Assembly (NCBI GenBank): GCA_947471745.1 | Contig: CANJKZ010000064.1 | Location: 62,001-126,000 of the forward strand | DNA length: 64,000 bases | Source: Closterium sp. Naga37s-1 | Lineage: Eukaryota; Streptophyta; Zygnematophyceae; Desmidiales; Closteriaceae | Direction of reading: 5' to 3' | In this document: in pieces, positions 22,504-34,100 of the stretch | Layout: each line of letters opens with the position of its first letter | Position numbering within the stretch: position 1 is the stretch's first letter | Position numbers and translations under genes: made by a program | Notes under the pieces: generated by a model | What the model was told of the DNA's origin: nothing | The model's database searches: none | What the model saw: only the letters and a program-made list of their open reading frames with translations

Positions 22504-25480
22504 TCAGAAGCTGACGTAGCTGAGGTACTCAGCATACTGTCCTGACTGGAGGCCAATTGGAGCTTTCAGCAGGTCGTCAGGAATGCCAAAGGAGTCCACA
22601 AGCTCCTTGGCCATGCCCCTGGCCTCGTAGCAGAGGAACTCCACAAGGCGGTGAATGGCCTGAAATGCGAAGGACACATGTTAGGAAGGTGAAACGTCAA
22701 CGGGGAGCATTTGGCAAGCTAAAGCTGGAAAACGCAGAGGTGGGGTTCAAGAAACGGACTACCGTAGGTGAAACCAATCACGAAGTCAGGAAGGGGGCGA
22801 AAGGGAACAGAAGGGGCAGAGGGGTATGGCCCGTATGGGAGGTGAAATGGAAGACTACCTTGGCTTTGTTGGGCGCAACATAATCCTCATTTCTGTACGT
22901 TCCAATGTCACCCCAGATGCGCTCCAGCGCATACAGATCACACATGGTCTTCAGCGCTGACTTGCATGCCTTGTCCTCGCATCTGAGAGTAACGGCAAAG
23001 ACATGTTAACTTCCTTCCTAGAATGACATGCCACAAAAGAAACAGTGTAATTAGTCAAACGAGCTCACCTCTCGACTGCCTTGATGAACCTAGCCAGGAT
23101 CACCGACTCAACATGGGACTCGGCAAGGACCAGCAAGTGGTTGAGACAGCGGTTCCAGGCTTCGAATGACCCCATTCGCCTCGAGTGCTTTCGTAACCGA
23201 AGCGCTGCCGTGTGAAGCAGCTTCGCAGTGCGGTACTGCATATGGGAAGGCGAAGATAAGGAAGATTTCCGAAGGAACAAAAAGAAGCTAGAGTTGACTG
23301 CGTGAGAATGTGGCAGTGGCATTGGGTGCTTACATAGTCGCATTAACAGACTCACCTGGAAGGCATCGAGCTGGAACTGAGGGTCCCTCAAGTGCGATTG
23401 ACCTTCACGGTGAGTTGTCACTGGGTTGGTCTGAGCAAGGTACGTGCCCATAGAATCACGGAGGTAGTTCCAGCCCACTGAAAGAGCACCACCTGAAAAC
23501 TTCTCTTTGTAATGCTTCAGAAGGTCTGCTGCTACCTGCATTGATCATGATCAGAAAGAAACGGTCAAATCCAGAAACTCATAGACATGCTATCTCTCGT
23601 CAAGAATTATGTAACATACCTGCTGCAGCAGCACAGTGTTATCGCCCTCGAACGTTTGGAAAATGTCATGGTCGTTGCGCATCCGGCCAAACCTGTTCAC
23701 CGCAGCGTAGCCATGGCCTCCGCATGCCTCCCTGGGATAGTGCAAAAGAGTGGAGAGAATGTTTAAGACGTTGAGATACTGATGCGCCTACATAAGTGGA
23801 GAAAAAGAAAGAACCAACACAAGTTATCACTGTACCTGCATGTGCTGATTGCAGCCTGGGTGTAGGATGTGATATAAGCCTTAAGACCGGCGGAAAGGAC
23901 GTGGACCTCTGACACCAGGGCTTCATCCTTGGTTCGCTTCATTTCCGCATACTGCTGCACCAGTTCATTTGTTGCGAAATGGAAAGCATACGCTGATGCA
24001 AGCATCGGCATCAGGCGCTGCTGCTGTGACTGGTAATCAAGAATTGCAATTTCAGGCTTGTTAGGCGGCCCAAACTGCTGTCGGAGGAGGGAATAGCGCA
24101 CAGCAATGGTTGATGCTGCTTTCAGGATTCCCACAGAGCCAAACGCAAGACCAACTCGGCCTCCGACGAGTTCTCCCAACGTTGCAGCGAACCTCTTGTT
24201 CGCACTTGAAATTTCACTGCATTCCACATATATCAGCATGAGACAAGGACAGAAAGCTTACGTAGCCTTTGAAACCGCAAAAGGGAAAACGTACCTGCTA
24301 TACTGGCCATCGGCAGAGACAGTGCCAAATCTGTCAAGCATGTCCTCTCGCGGAATCCGAACGTCATGGAATCGAATAGCTCCGTTGTCAATCCCATTCA
24401 AGCCGACTTTGTAACCGCAGTCTCGGATCTCAACTCCTGGAAGAACGCTGTTGTCCTCCAAACTCCTGTTAAGACACAAAAGCCTAGTTAATGACAGGAT
24501 TCGGGAAAAACGAAACAAAACCCAATGGAGACGTACCTCAGAGGGACAATGAAGGCATGCACACCCAGGTCCTCCAGGACTTTTGATGTTGGGGACGGAA
24601 GCCTCAGCCGTGCGAACACTGTTGCGAACTTGCCATGGCAAGCCGCGTTGCCGATCCACCACTTTGTAGCGCCCTCATTCGGCGTGTTGATGATGAACTC
24701 GTCCGTTGACCTGTCAAATGTTGCTGTTGTTTGGATCCCTTGGACATTTGATCCTGGGAGACAGGAGAAATCGGTGTTAGCGAAGGGACCAAGGGAGAAG
24801 GGAACACGAGAGAAAAAAACGAGGGCTATAATTGTACGGCTTGTGCCTTACCGTGGTGAAGCTCGGTCATGGCAAAGCATCCAGGATACTCAAGGCTGTC
24901 GATTTTGTCAAAGTACTTGTCAAAATGACGCTTCGTTCCCAGGTTCAGAACACTCCCACCCCAAAGACTGCAATAATGAAAATCGAAGCATCGTAAGATG
25001 TAAACACTACAAGTAGCTGTAAGTCAACTTCTTGAAAATGGCTTACCTGTACTGTACTCCCGTTTTGATAGCAAGAGATAGGTCGATGTGGCCAATAGCT
25101 TCTGAAATGGCGAAATATCTCGTCGGATCCTCAACAAGTGCTTGAAGAGGCCTAACATTGGCCTCTCTGACAAGGCCAAGCATCTGCTGAAGAACCAGCT
25201 CTCTGTGTTTGTCCTTAGATATCTCGACGGGAGTTTCCAGTTCTGGATGAAGCTTGAAAAAACGATAGACCTGGTCCTTCACAGCTTGATGAGGACCGGC
25301 CATATAATCTGCGAGCACAACCGCGCTCAACGGGCGCCGAACCAAGGACCTGGCACATGACTCTGCACTTAACTGCCTCGTTCCGTCCTCAAGAACTGTT
25401 GAAGCTTCAAGATGGTTTGCAAGAACTTGAAGCCTCATTGACGCAGCCGCAGCGCTAGCTCCCTCCGCAGGCTCCATCAT
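22504..25480 (-). CDS. ACX2: Peroxisomal long-chain acyl-CoA oxidase, ACX2 type
   Basis: Model: complement of 25047..25480, 24852..24967, 24537..24753, 24295..24465, 23836..24216, 23620..23731, 23356..23535, 23069..23235, 22859..22982 and 22504..22659. This gives 685 residues, close to the ~690 of Arabidopsis ACX2. It catalyses the FAD-dependent first step of peroxisomal beta-oxidation, making trans-2-enoyl-CoA and H2O2. The N-terminus carries a PTS2 nonapeptide RLQVLANHL (R-L-x5-H-L), the signal used by ACX2 rather than a C-terminal SKL. Recognisable blocks are [36 protein letters not shown] (FAD/substrate region), [77 protein letters not shown] and the exon-junction EACGGHGY. All ten exons are GT-AG with consistent phases. 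No lesion is seen. Confidence 0.95.
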
Positions 25481-25904
25481 CGAAGGTACACCGAGAGCAG
25501 ACAGAACGGAGGGCTTCCAACACTACGCAAGTCTAAACTCGAACTATAGTAGCAGCTGGCTGCAGGATAACTCCCACACCCCAAGCCTTTCTACTCGACA
25601 GTCCCGGGAGTTCTGATCTGATGCTTTCAGCTTGCGTCGGGACGGGACAGCACTTTCTCCACATCATCACCAACCAACCTACAATGAACTGGAGTTGAGG
25701 TGGACACTGGACACCGCCCACGCAGCGCGAATTGGAGGATGACTACGTGGTGGTCCAAGATGACTCGACAAGGAGTCACATTCACAGCAATCCACCGCAT
25801 TTCGCCATCACACCAGCTCACTCTGCACTTGATATAAACTCGTTACCTTAAGCAGCAAAATTCTATGGACTTCAGGCCTCCTCAATACAAAATGGTATGA
25901 TATG
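25481..25904. other. Upstream region of ACX2
   Basis: 424 bp between the ACX2 start codon and the solo LTR. It should contain the 5' UTR and core promoter of ACX2. No motif decides its regulation. Confidence 0.45.
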
Positions 25905-26314
25905 TGTTACAATCCCAAGTGGGACTTAGCGAAGGATCGCTCAGGGTTGATCGCAGAGTAGTGTTGCAGCGGAAGATTGAATCTCAGGTCAGAGTGAATG
26001 TAAATGACTGAGTTGATAATAGCATGCATACATCGGATTTATATAAGAATACAAGGGAATACGAAAAGACCTAGACTAGCCATGTACTCTAAGGGGTACA
26101 TTCCCTTATTGCAGTGAATTCAAACAGTGCGGCGCGGGAACCCGTTTCAAACCTGTTCCCGCTCTTTTCACTTCGAATGTTTCTGCCTGCATCGGTCTTG
26201 ATCAAACGGTTACCAGTGTCGCTTCGACTCTTCTGACTCCTCGGCTTCGTACACTTTAGAGTCGGTCCCTGTAGCATACAGGAATGCCTTCTCATAAAGT
26301 TTCATATCGTAACA
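25905..26314 (-). mobile_element. Solo LTR of a copia-type element
   Basis: On the minus strand the segment starts TGTTACGATATG and ends GGGATTGTAACA, the inverted TGTTAC/GTAACA ends of an LTR. It is flanked on both sides by the same 5 bp, ATATG (25900..25904 and 26315..26319). A TATATAAG-like box occurs near 26041. About 40 bp around 26075-26112 (minus: AAGGGAATGTACCCCTTAGA and on) is almost identical to the LTRs of the element at 30601-37441, while most of the remaining LTR has diverged. It is therefore a solo LTR of a related family, left by LTR-LTR recombination about 425 bp upstream of the ACX2 start. Confidence 0.9.
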
Positions 26315-26319
26315 ATATG

Positions 26320-27361
26320 CAACACGGAGACACATGAATGCATAATTAGTGTAGAGCATCTCTAAAGTAAAACACTGGTTATAACATGCAGAGGCACATG
26401 AATGCTTGGTACATTTTTGTTATGTACGATGACGGTTGCAAGACTGCGAGACGCCAAGTGTTGACAATTCTCTCCCAAACCAACCATTTTACCCCTTAGA
26501 CACATGAGATGAGATATGTTTTGTTACAAAGTTGTTTATTAAGTTTTGCATTAATTCAGACTTCTGCAGCCCTACTTGATACCTAGCCCTGCAAGCTCCA
26601 AGAGGACCAATATTATGACATGTATCAACATCCCTTATGATTGATAGGCATTTGTGCAGATGATAACTCGTCCCAAATCAGCACTTGTATACATTGTTCT
26701 CTGGATTAAGAAAACAAGACTCGACGTTTACGTCGGAAGGGTTGCGTAGAGTTGTATCCCTTGTATTAGAAACATTATGTTAGAAACATTAAGATAGAGT
26801 ACATACCATACATTATAATTATACTTTGCTTATAGAAGCAATTCATTAAGTTCTTCATTTTTTCTTAAAACAGGTCAGGCTCGATAGTTCCCTATTATGA
26901 AGCGAAATTTTCTATAGATGTTGCTTCCCTCAAAGTTGTTAATTAATTGTGGAACAACTTGGACATTTATGCTCTTTTTGTGATTTTTATAAACATGAAT
27001 TGTTTTCACCAACAACTTAACTCCATTCTTCTTTCAGGTTATTATAGCGGGTTGGGCGTTTGGCATCGCTGAATGCCCTCGTCCTGTGCTGGCATAAATT
27101 TTCTCGCTCTGCTGGCAGATATTTTATCGTTCTGCGCTGGCATCCGTCTCTTTCACAGCTCGAATTCGGCGCTGTCTTTTCTTGGTTCTTGTTCTTGAAT
27201 CTTCTCGACAGGAACCTGCTCTGCTCCTAATCCTTTTCCTCCCCTCCCCCCCACCCCTTCTCGCCAGTTCTTCTCCCACCTAGCCGTCGCTCTCGCTCCC
27301 ATCTAGCCGTATCCTCTCCCTCACTACCCGCTGACACCTCTCCAACCCACCTCACAATCAC
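26320..27361. other. AT-rich intergenic stretch
   Basis: About 1 kb with no coding exon. Composition is AT-rich to about 27030 and then turns GC/CT-rich into the adjoining satellite. No terminal repeats or RNA gene recognised. Confidence 0.5.
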
Positions 27362-27745
27362 TCCGTCCCATCCACCCCGCCATCTCCTCTCCCTTACCTC
27401 CCCGCCGTCGCCTCCCTCCTCCTCGCCGTCGCCTCCCTCCTCCCCGCCGTCGCCTATCCTCCTCCCCGCCGTCGCATCTCCTCCTCCCCGCCGTCGCCTC
27501 TCCCTCCTCCCCGCCGTCGCCTCCCTCCTCCCCGCCGTCGCCTCTCCTCCTCCCCGCCGTCGCCTCTCCTCCTCCCCGCCGTCGCATCTCCTCCTTCCCC
27601 GCCGTCGCCTCTCCTCCTCCCCGCCGTCGCCTCTCCCTCCTCCCCGCGGTCGCCTCTCCCTCCTCCCCGCCGTCGCCTCTCGCTCCTCCCCGCGGTCGCC
27701 TCTCCCCACTCCCCGCCGTCGCCTCTCCTTCCCTCTCCGCCGTCT
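27362..27745. repeat. CTCCTCCCCGCCGTCGC minisatellite
   Basis: About 18 to 20 tandem copies of an 18-24 bp unit of the form CTCCTCCCCGCCGTCGCCTC, with copy-length variants. Because unit lengths are multiples of three, long Arg/Gly/Glu open frames appear on the minus strand. These are by-products and not genes. Confidence 0.92.
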
Positions 27746-27959
27746 CGTCCGGCGACAGGTGCACGAGCGCAAGCGCGGGTTGGTGCGCGAGCGCGGGTTG
27801 TTTTCTCAGGCACCGTGGTTATCAGGTGCGTTCCTAGTCCTTCCGTCCTCCCTCCCCCCTTCTGAAATTTCCGTCCTGTTTTGTTTTGTTTTGTTTTGAT
27901 TTTTTTTTTTTCTCTCCGATGTGTCGATTGATCTCCACTTGCATTGCACTTTCATTTGA

Positions 27960-30170
27960 AGAAGAAAGAGATGGAGCGCGAGGGAGAGCGTATGCGCATG
28001 AGAGAGCGTGTGAGAGAGCGCGTGAGAGAGCGCGTGAGAGAGCGCGTGAGGGAGCGCATGAGAGAGCGCGTGAGGGAGCGCATGAGAGAGCGCGTGAGGG
28101 TGCGCGTGAGGGTGCGCGTGAGGGTGCGCGTGAGGGTGCGCGTGAGGGTGCGCGTGAGAGAGCGCGTGAGAGAGCGCGTGAGAGAGCGCGTGAGCGAGCG
28201 CAAGAGAGCGCGTGAGAGAGCGCAAGAGAGCGCGTGCGTGAGAGCGCGTGAGAGAGCACATGAGAGAGTGCGTGAAAGCGCTTGTGAGAGAGCGCGTGAG
28301 GGAGCGCGTGAGAGAGAGAACGTGGTGAGAATGCGCGAGAGAGAGCGCGAGAGAGAGTGCGTGAGAGTGTGCCTGAGAGTGCGCCTTGAGAGAGCGCGTG
28401 AGAGAGTGCGTGAGAGAGCACGAGAGGGCGCATGAGAGCGCGTGAGAGAGCGCGTGAGAGAGCACATGAGAGAGTGCGTGAAAGTGCGCGTGAGAGTGAG
28501 CATGAGAGAGCGCGTGAGGGAGCGCATGTGAGTGCGCGTGAGAGCGCGAGAGAGAGAATGCGTGTGATAGTCCGCGAGAGAGAGAATGTGGTGAGTGTGC
28601 GCGAGAGAGAGCGCGAGACGGAGTGCGTGAGAGTGTGCCTGAGAGTGCGCGAGGGAGCGCGTGAGGGAGCGTGAGAGAGCGCGTGAGAGTGCGCATGAGA
28701 GAGCGGGTGAGAGAACGCGTGTGAGAGCGCGTGAGAGAGCGCGTGTGAGAGCGCGTGAGAGAGCGTGTGAGGGAGCGTGTGAGGGTGCGCATGAGAGAGC
28801 GTTTGAGAGAGAGAATGTGCGTGAGATTGCGCGAGAGAAAGGACGTAAGAGAGAGAATGCGCGTGAGCGTGCGGGAAAAAGAGCGCGAAAGAGAGCGCCT
28901 GAGAGTGCCCCTAAGAGTGCGCCTTGATAGAGCGCGTGAGAGAGCGTGTGAGAGAGCGAGTGAGAGGGCGCGTGAGAGAGCGCGTGAGGGAGCGCATGAG
29001 AGAGCGTGTGAGGGTGCGCGTGAGGGTGCGCGTGAGGGTGCGCGTGAGGGTGCGCGTGAGGGTGCGCGTGAGGGTGCGCGTGAGAGAGCGCGTGAGAGAG
29101 CGCGTGAGAGAGCGTGTGAGAGAGCGCGTGAGAGAGCGCAAGAGAGTGCGTGAGAGAGCGCAAGAGAGCGCGTGCGTGAGAGCGCGTGAGAGAGCACATG
29201 AGAGAGTGCGTGAAAGCGCTTGTGAGAGAGCGCGTGAGAGAGCGCGTGAGGGAGCGCGTGAGAGAGAGAACGTGGTGAGAATGCGCGAGAGAGAGCGCGA
29301 GAGAGAGTGCGTGAGAGTGTGCCTAAGAGTGTGCCTTGAGAGAGCGCGTGAGAGAGTGCATGAGAGAGCGCGAGAGGGCGCATGAGAGCGCGTGAGAGAG
29401 CGCGTGAGAGAGCACAGGAGAGAGTGCGTGAAAGTGCGCGTGAGAGTGAGCATGAGAGAGCGCGTGAGGGAGCGCGTGTGAGTGCGCGTGAGAGCGCGAG
29501 AGAGAGAATGCGTGTGATAGTCCGCGAGAGAGAGAATGTGGTGAGAGTGCGCGAGAGAGAGAATGTGGTGAGAGTGCGCGAGAGAGAGCGCGAGAGGGAG
29601 TGCGTGAGAGTGTGCCTGAGAGTGCGCGAGGGAGCGCGTGAGGGAGCGTGAGAGAGCGCGTGAGAGTGCGCATGAGAGAGCGGGTGAGAGAACGCGTGTG
29701 AGAGCGCGTGAGAGAGCGCGTGTGAGAGCGCGTGAGAGAGCGGGTGAGGGAGCGTGTGAGGGTGCACGTGAGAGAGTGTTTGAGAGAGAGAATGTGCGTG
29801 AGAGTGCGCGAGAGAAAGGACGTAAGAGAGAGAATGCGCGTGAGCGTACGGGAAAAAGAGCGCGAAAGAGAGCGCTTGAGAGTGCCCCTAAGAGTGCGCC
29901 TTGATAGAGCGCGTGAGAGAGCACGTGAGAGAGCGCGTGAGAGTGCGCGTGAGAGAGCGCATGAGAGAGTGCGAGAGAGCGAGTGAGGGTGCGCGTGAGA
30001 GAGCGCATGAGAGTGCGCGAGAGAGCGAGTGAGGGTGCGCGTGAGAGAGCGCGTGAGAGCGCGCGAGAGAGCGTGCCAAAGAGCGCGCAAGAGGGCACAT
30101 GAGAGTGCGAGTGCGAGTGAGAGTGCGAGTGAGAGCGCGTGAGGGAGCGCGTGAGGGAGCGCATGAGCTC
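27960..30170. repeat. GAGAGAGCGCGT satellite with higher-order duplication
   Basis: 2.2 kb of 12-bp-like units (GAGAGAGCGCGT, GAGGGTGCGCGT, GAGAGAGCGCAT and 10-bp variants). Marker variants show a higher-order structure: GTGCCTTGAG-type markers at 28381 and 29331, and the GCCTTGATAG marker at 28921 and 29898, put two copies 950-977 bp apart. The difference comes from an extra about 27-bp GAGAATGTGGTGAGAGTGCG unit near 29540-29570. Open frames of up to 650 codons occur because the units lack stop triplets. No gene is claimed. Confidence 0.93.
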
Positions 30171-30404
30171 GCTAGGACGTAAGCTCTAGCTCATCGGCGC
30201 CTCGCAGCGCACTTGTGCACTGCAGTGCACTGGCGCCTTTCTGCTATGCGTTGACGCCTTCTGCAATGCATGTGAGGGAGGGTGATTTGTACTTCTTGCT
30301 TGGCCACCTGTAAGAGCACGTGTGTTGCGGTATCCTATTTTTGCTTTCTTGTACACAGTGTATGAACATGCACTGATTTTTGTGCAAGGTGTGTTTTGCT
30401 TTCT

Positions 30405-30535
30405 TGTGCAGGGCGTGTGTGTGTTGACTTCCCTGTTTTAACTTTGTGCAGGGCGTGTGTGTGTTGACTTCCCTGTTTTTGCCTGGGCGTGTGTGTGTTG
30501 ACTTCACTGGTTTTTCTTTGTGCAGGGCGCGTGCG
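30405..30535. repeat. Short tandem repeat, GGGCGTGTGTGTGTTGACTT unit
   Basis: Four imperfect copies of a 30-45 bp unit containing GTGCAGGGCGTGTGTG and TTGACTTCCCTGTTTT lie immediately upstream of the copia element target site. Copy spacing varies by short deletions. Confidence 0.8.
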
Positions 30536-30600
30536 TGAGCTGAGAAGGGAGATGAGGGAGTGGGATGGAGATGAGGGAAGGAGGGAGGGAGGGTTGTAGG

Positions 30601-31026
30601 TGTTACGAATAGTAATTATTGAAACATTACTATGCACTCCTCACCGCAGCAAACGAAGCACGCACTACCGAGAGTGAAGGCGAAAAGGCACAAGTGACGC
30701 GAAGAGTCGCACGGTTACGAGAGCATCTGGACCGTCGGGCAGACAGCATCAGGCAGCAGCAGTGGCGAGGATTCTGCCCGGACAGTTTCATAACTGTCTG
30801 GAGTCACACGGTTGGATTCCGATGTAATAAGGGAATGTACCCCTTAGAGTACATGGCTACCTAGGTCGATTCAAATTCCCCTGTACTCTTATTTATATTC
30901 CTTGTACTGCATGTTTTTATTATCTCAAGCATTTACATTCACTCTGCTATTGAGGTCAAGGGCCCACCACCACTACATTAGGAGTGTGCGAACCTTCCTG
31001 AGGTCGATCAACTTCTGATCGCAACA
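30601..31026 (+). repeat. 5' LTR of copia element 1
   Basis: 426 bp, ends TGTTAC/GCAACA. Contains a TATA-like TTATTTATATTCC at 30889..30901, which would place transcription start in the last third of the LTR. Confidence 0.93.
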
Positions 31027-31038
31027 TGGTATGAGAGC
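31027..31038 (+). promoter_or_regulatory. Primer-binding site (initiator tRNA-Met type), copia 1
   Basis: TGGTATGAGAGC directly follows the LTR. It differs by one base from TGGTATCAGAGC, the usual copia site complementary to the 3' end of initiator tRNA-Met. Confidence 0.85.
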
Positions 31039-31119
31039 GACTCAGGAATCCTTCGCACCGCCACCACCGAAATCTTCGCCGAACGGAAAGTGGCGTCCGG
31101 CACACGTTCACGTGTGAGA

Positions 31120-34100
31120 ATGGCCGGAGGATCTGGAGGTCAGACGAATCTGACGGCTGAAGCGCAGACCAATCCGGCTGCGACAAGCGAGGAGACGACG
31201 ACAATCCCTTCCGTCGTCCTTGCACAACTGCTTCAGCGACTCACGAGCCTGGAACAAGGGCTCCAAACATTGCGGAATGGCGATGCGGGAACGTCTTCCC
31301 AACCCACTCAACCGGCCTCGAATGGCCAGAACTCCGCCCCGCAAGGCTTCTCTCTTGACACAAACGGCTCAACATCCAAGACTCCCTGTCCCACCGACGA
31401 AGCAATTCTCTCTGCGCAATCAAGGTTTTTGAGCATATCAAAAATAAAGACAAGTGTGTGCTTTGACAGCAGAGACTTCTATACTTGGAGCTTCGAACTG
31501 GAGCTGCTGCTACAAAACGCGCAGATTTATCATTACTTCGACGGGAGCTACTCGGGACCTGCGGAAGAAACTGACGACGCAAAAATCAAGTACTACAACG
31601 AGTCCCTGATGGCGTACGGGGTTCTTCTTCGAAATATGTCGCCGACGGAGCAATTGATCATTCGCTCATACAAAACCTCGCCTGCTCCAGCCCTCAACGC
31701 CTGGCGCCACCTGAATGGTGTGTATCAGCCAAAGGACTCGGTGTCGTCGAGCCGCCTACTCCAGCAGCTACTGGAGACGAAGATGGCGCCAGGAGAGAAG
31801 GCCAATAGTTACCTGAATCGCTGTCGGAGCTTACGCGATCAAATCGCGAAGTTGGGAAGCACGATCTCCGAAGAGATCTTCGTCAACATTGTGCTTCAAG
31901 GGCTCGGCCCAGAGTGGCGGCCCTGCAAGGCGCTTCTCCGACAGCAGGGGGTCATCTCGGAGGCCGCCCTTTGCGCCGCCCTCCTCGTCGAACAACGGGA
32001 TATGGATCAGCAGCGACCAGCGCCGCGACGAGAGAGGGAACGCCTCGCCTTCTACGCCGACAACACGGAAGAGCGACGGCCGCGGCGCCTCCACTGCAAA
32101 ATTTGCAGAAACTTCGGGCACCTGGCAGATCGATGCAAGCATCGATCTCGCCCTCGTCAGACCAATCCGAGCAACTGGTCCGGCCGACAAGACGCGAGGA
32201 ACGACACGCGTCCCGCCCAGGGGTATCAACCCCCATCGCGCAACCTGAACCAGGCAGTTCAGCAGCAGCAGCAGCCATCACAGGCTGCCCCCGTCCGCAA
32301 CGTCATGGGCAACATGACATTGACGAGCGGATCTCGTCGTCCCCGTGCGCGCTCACTATCACCGGAGCCGGCGCCTCACCCAATCGGAGCGTTTTCGGAC
32401 AACAATCCGTTTAGCACACGCCACGATTACACCGACGACGACAACCAGGACTGGAACTTGCCAGTCCCGCTGCTTGAGAGCCCCCCGCACGTACCAGACA
32501 CACGGCCGGCACCGATCGACTGGATCGCGCGCGAACAATTTCTCAAGGTCGACACACCGCATATCGTTACTCCGCGACTGGCGCTGCTTGCGCATAACGA
32601 CAACAGGCGCTACAACACGTGGTACCTGGATAGCTGCTGTGGGCAGCACATGGTGGGCTCCGAGCGTTACATATCCAACACCGTCGCCACTCCCGCCGTC
32701 ACCTACGTCACCGTGGCAAACAACACGCGGCTGCGCGCAAACGCGCAAGGCATCGTCGTGCTCAAGGCACGTGGGAGCAGAACGCACATCACACTCAATG
32801 ATGTGTTGATCGTGCAGAACCTGCGTTTCAATCTCCTCTCGGCGGCGCAACTCATGGATTGCGGAGTTGTCCTCAGCACCGACCCCGAGACGCGCGACAT
32901 CCTGCTTCACTTCACGATGCCAAACAAAATGCGTAAGCAGATCGGACGAGCACACGCCGAGAACGGGGTGTACGTTCTCGACTTCGATATTCCCGACTGC
33001 AGCGGTGATTCGCAGGAACTCATTGACCTCGTTCCTCTGTGTTTCGAACACATGCACCACCGTGACTGGAAGCATCCTGATGGGCGCCCATGGGTGCCGC
33101 ACCACCCACACCCGCGCGAAACGGCGCTGCATGACCCCGACCCCGACGGCATCTGCAGAGATTGTCACACGCCCACAGCCTCGACGAGCGCGATCGCCGG
33201 CCGTGGCCTTGCCGCCATCGCCGAAGCAGAGCAGGAAGCACCGCCTGTAGAAGGGCTGTCTCACCTGGAGCTCGAGACGGCCACGCGCATCGTCTTCGGA
33301 ACGGAGGAAGCTCCCCTCCCAGGACCTGCATCACAACACTTTCGCGGAATGCTGCGCGGCGTTGGTGTCGGGACCTTCGATGCGAAAGGAAATCCGCGAC
33401 CCTACACACAGGAGAAATTCCTGGAGGTCTACCCTCATCAGCGCGACCCTGCGACGAAACTCACCGTCGCCCAAGAGGAGGATCTGGCGCGCCGCGAAGC
33501 GGAAGAACTTCGCCGACGGGGCCTTGCAGAGTCACGCGGAACGTTCGCCTGGAGCGGATGGGGCGACGAAGAGAGCGCCTCCAATGAAGGGGGGTGGGGA
33601 AACGCCGGCGGATGGGGCACGAGCGATACTGGTGGTGACACTGGCGGATGGGGCGCCGCAACTGGCGGCTGGGAAGCAGACATCGGCGGCAACACCGGCG
33701 GGTGGGGCGCCGCATCTGGTGGCGAGACGAGCAGTTGGGGAGCCTTCCGCGAGGACCAAAGGGGGGAAGAAGAAACGATTGAGGAGGCTATTGAGGCCGA
33801 ACCTCCTGTGGTCCCTCTTGGTCGTCCCCCGCGTCGCCTTGCACCTGCACTTCCCCCACCTGATATCCCGCCAGGAAGTGACCCATGGGACACTATCGAC
33901 TGGGGGAACGAACCGTCAACCCCGCGACGTTCCGTCTACGGGCCTGCCCCCGAACCGCCCGAACCAACATTCTTCCCAGGAACCATTCCTGAAACCAATA
34001 TCCCCCTCTCCGTTATTCTTGACAGGGAATTTCTCGCCTTAATGCTAACGACGGCAAACGGAGAAGACAAAGCAGAAGTAGCAGCGGCGACTCTGCAGCA

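Noticed and set aside
27806..30164. Very long open frames (400-650 codons) on both strands through the GAGA satellite
   Set aside because: They come from stop-free 12-bp units; composition is pure repeat, overlapping frames on both strands are equally open, and no domain is seen.
27960..30170. CRISPR-like or bacterial repeat array
   Set aside because: Units are contiguous with no unique spacers and the context is eukaryotic.
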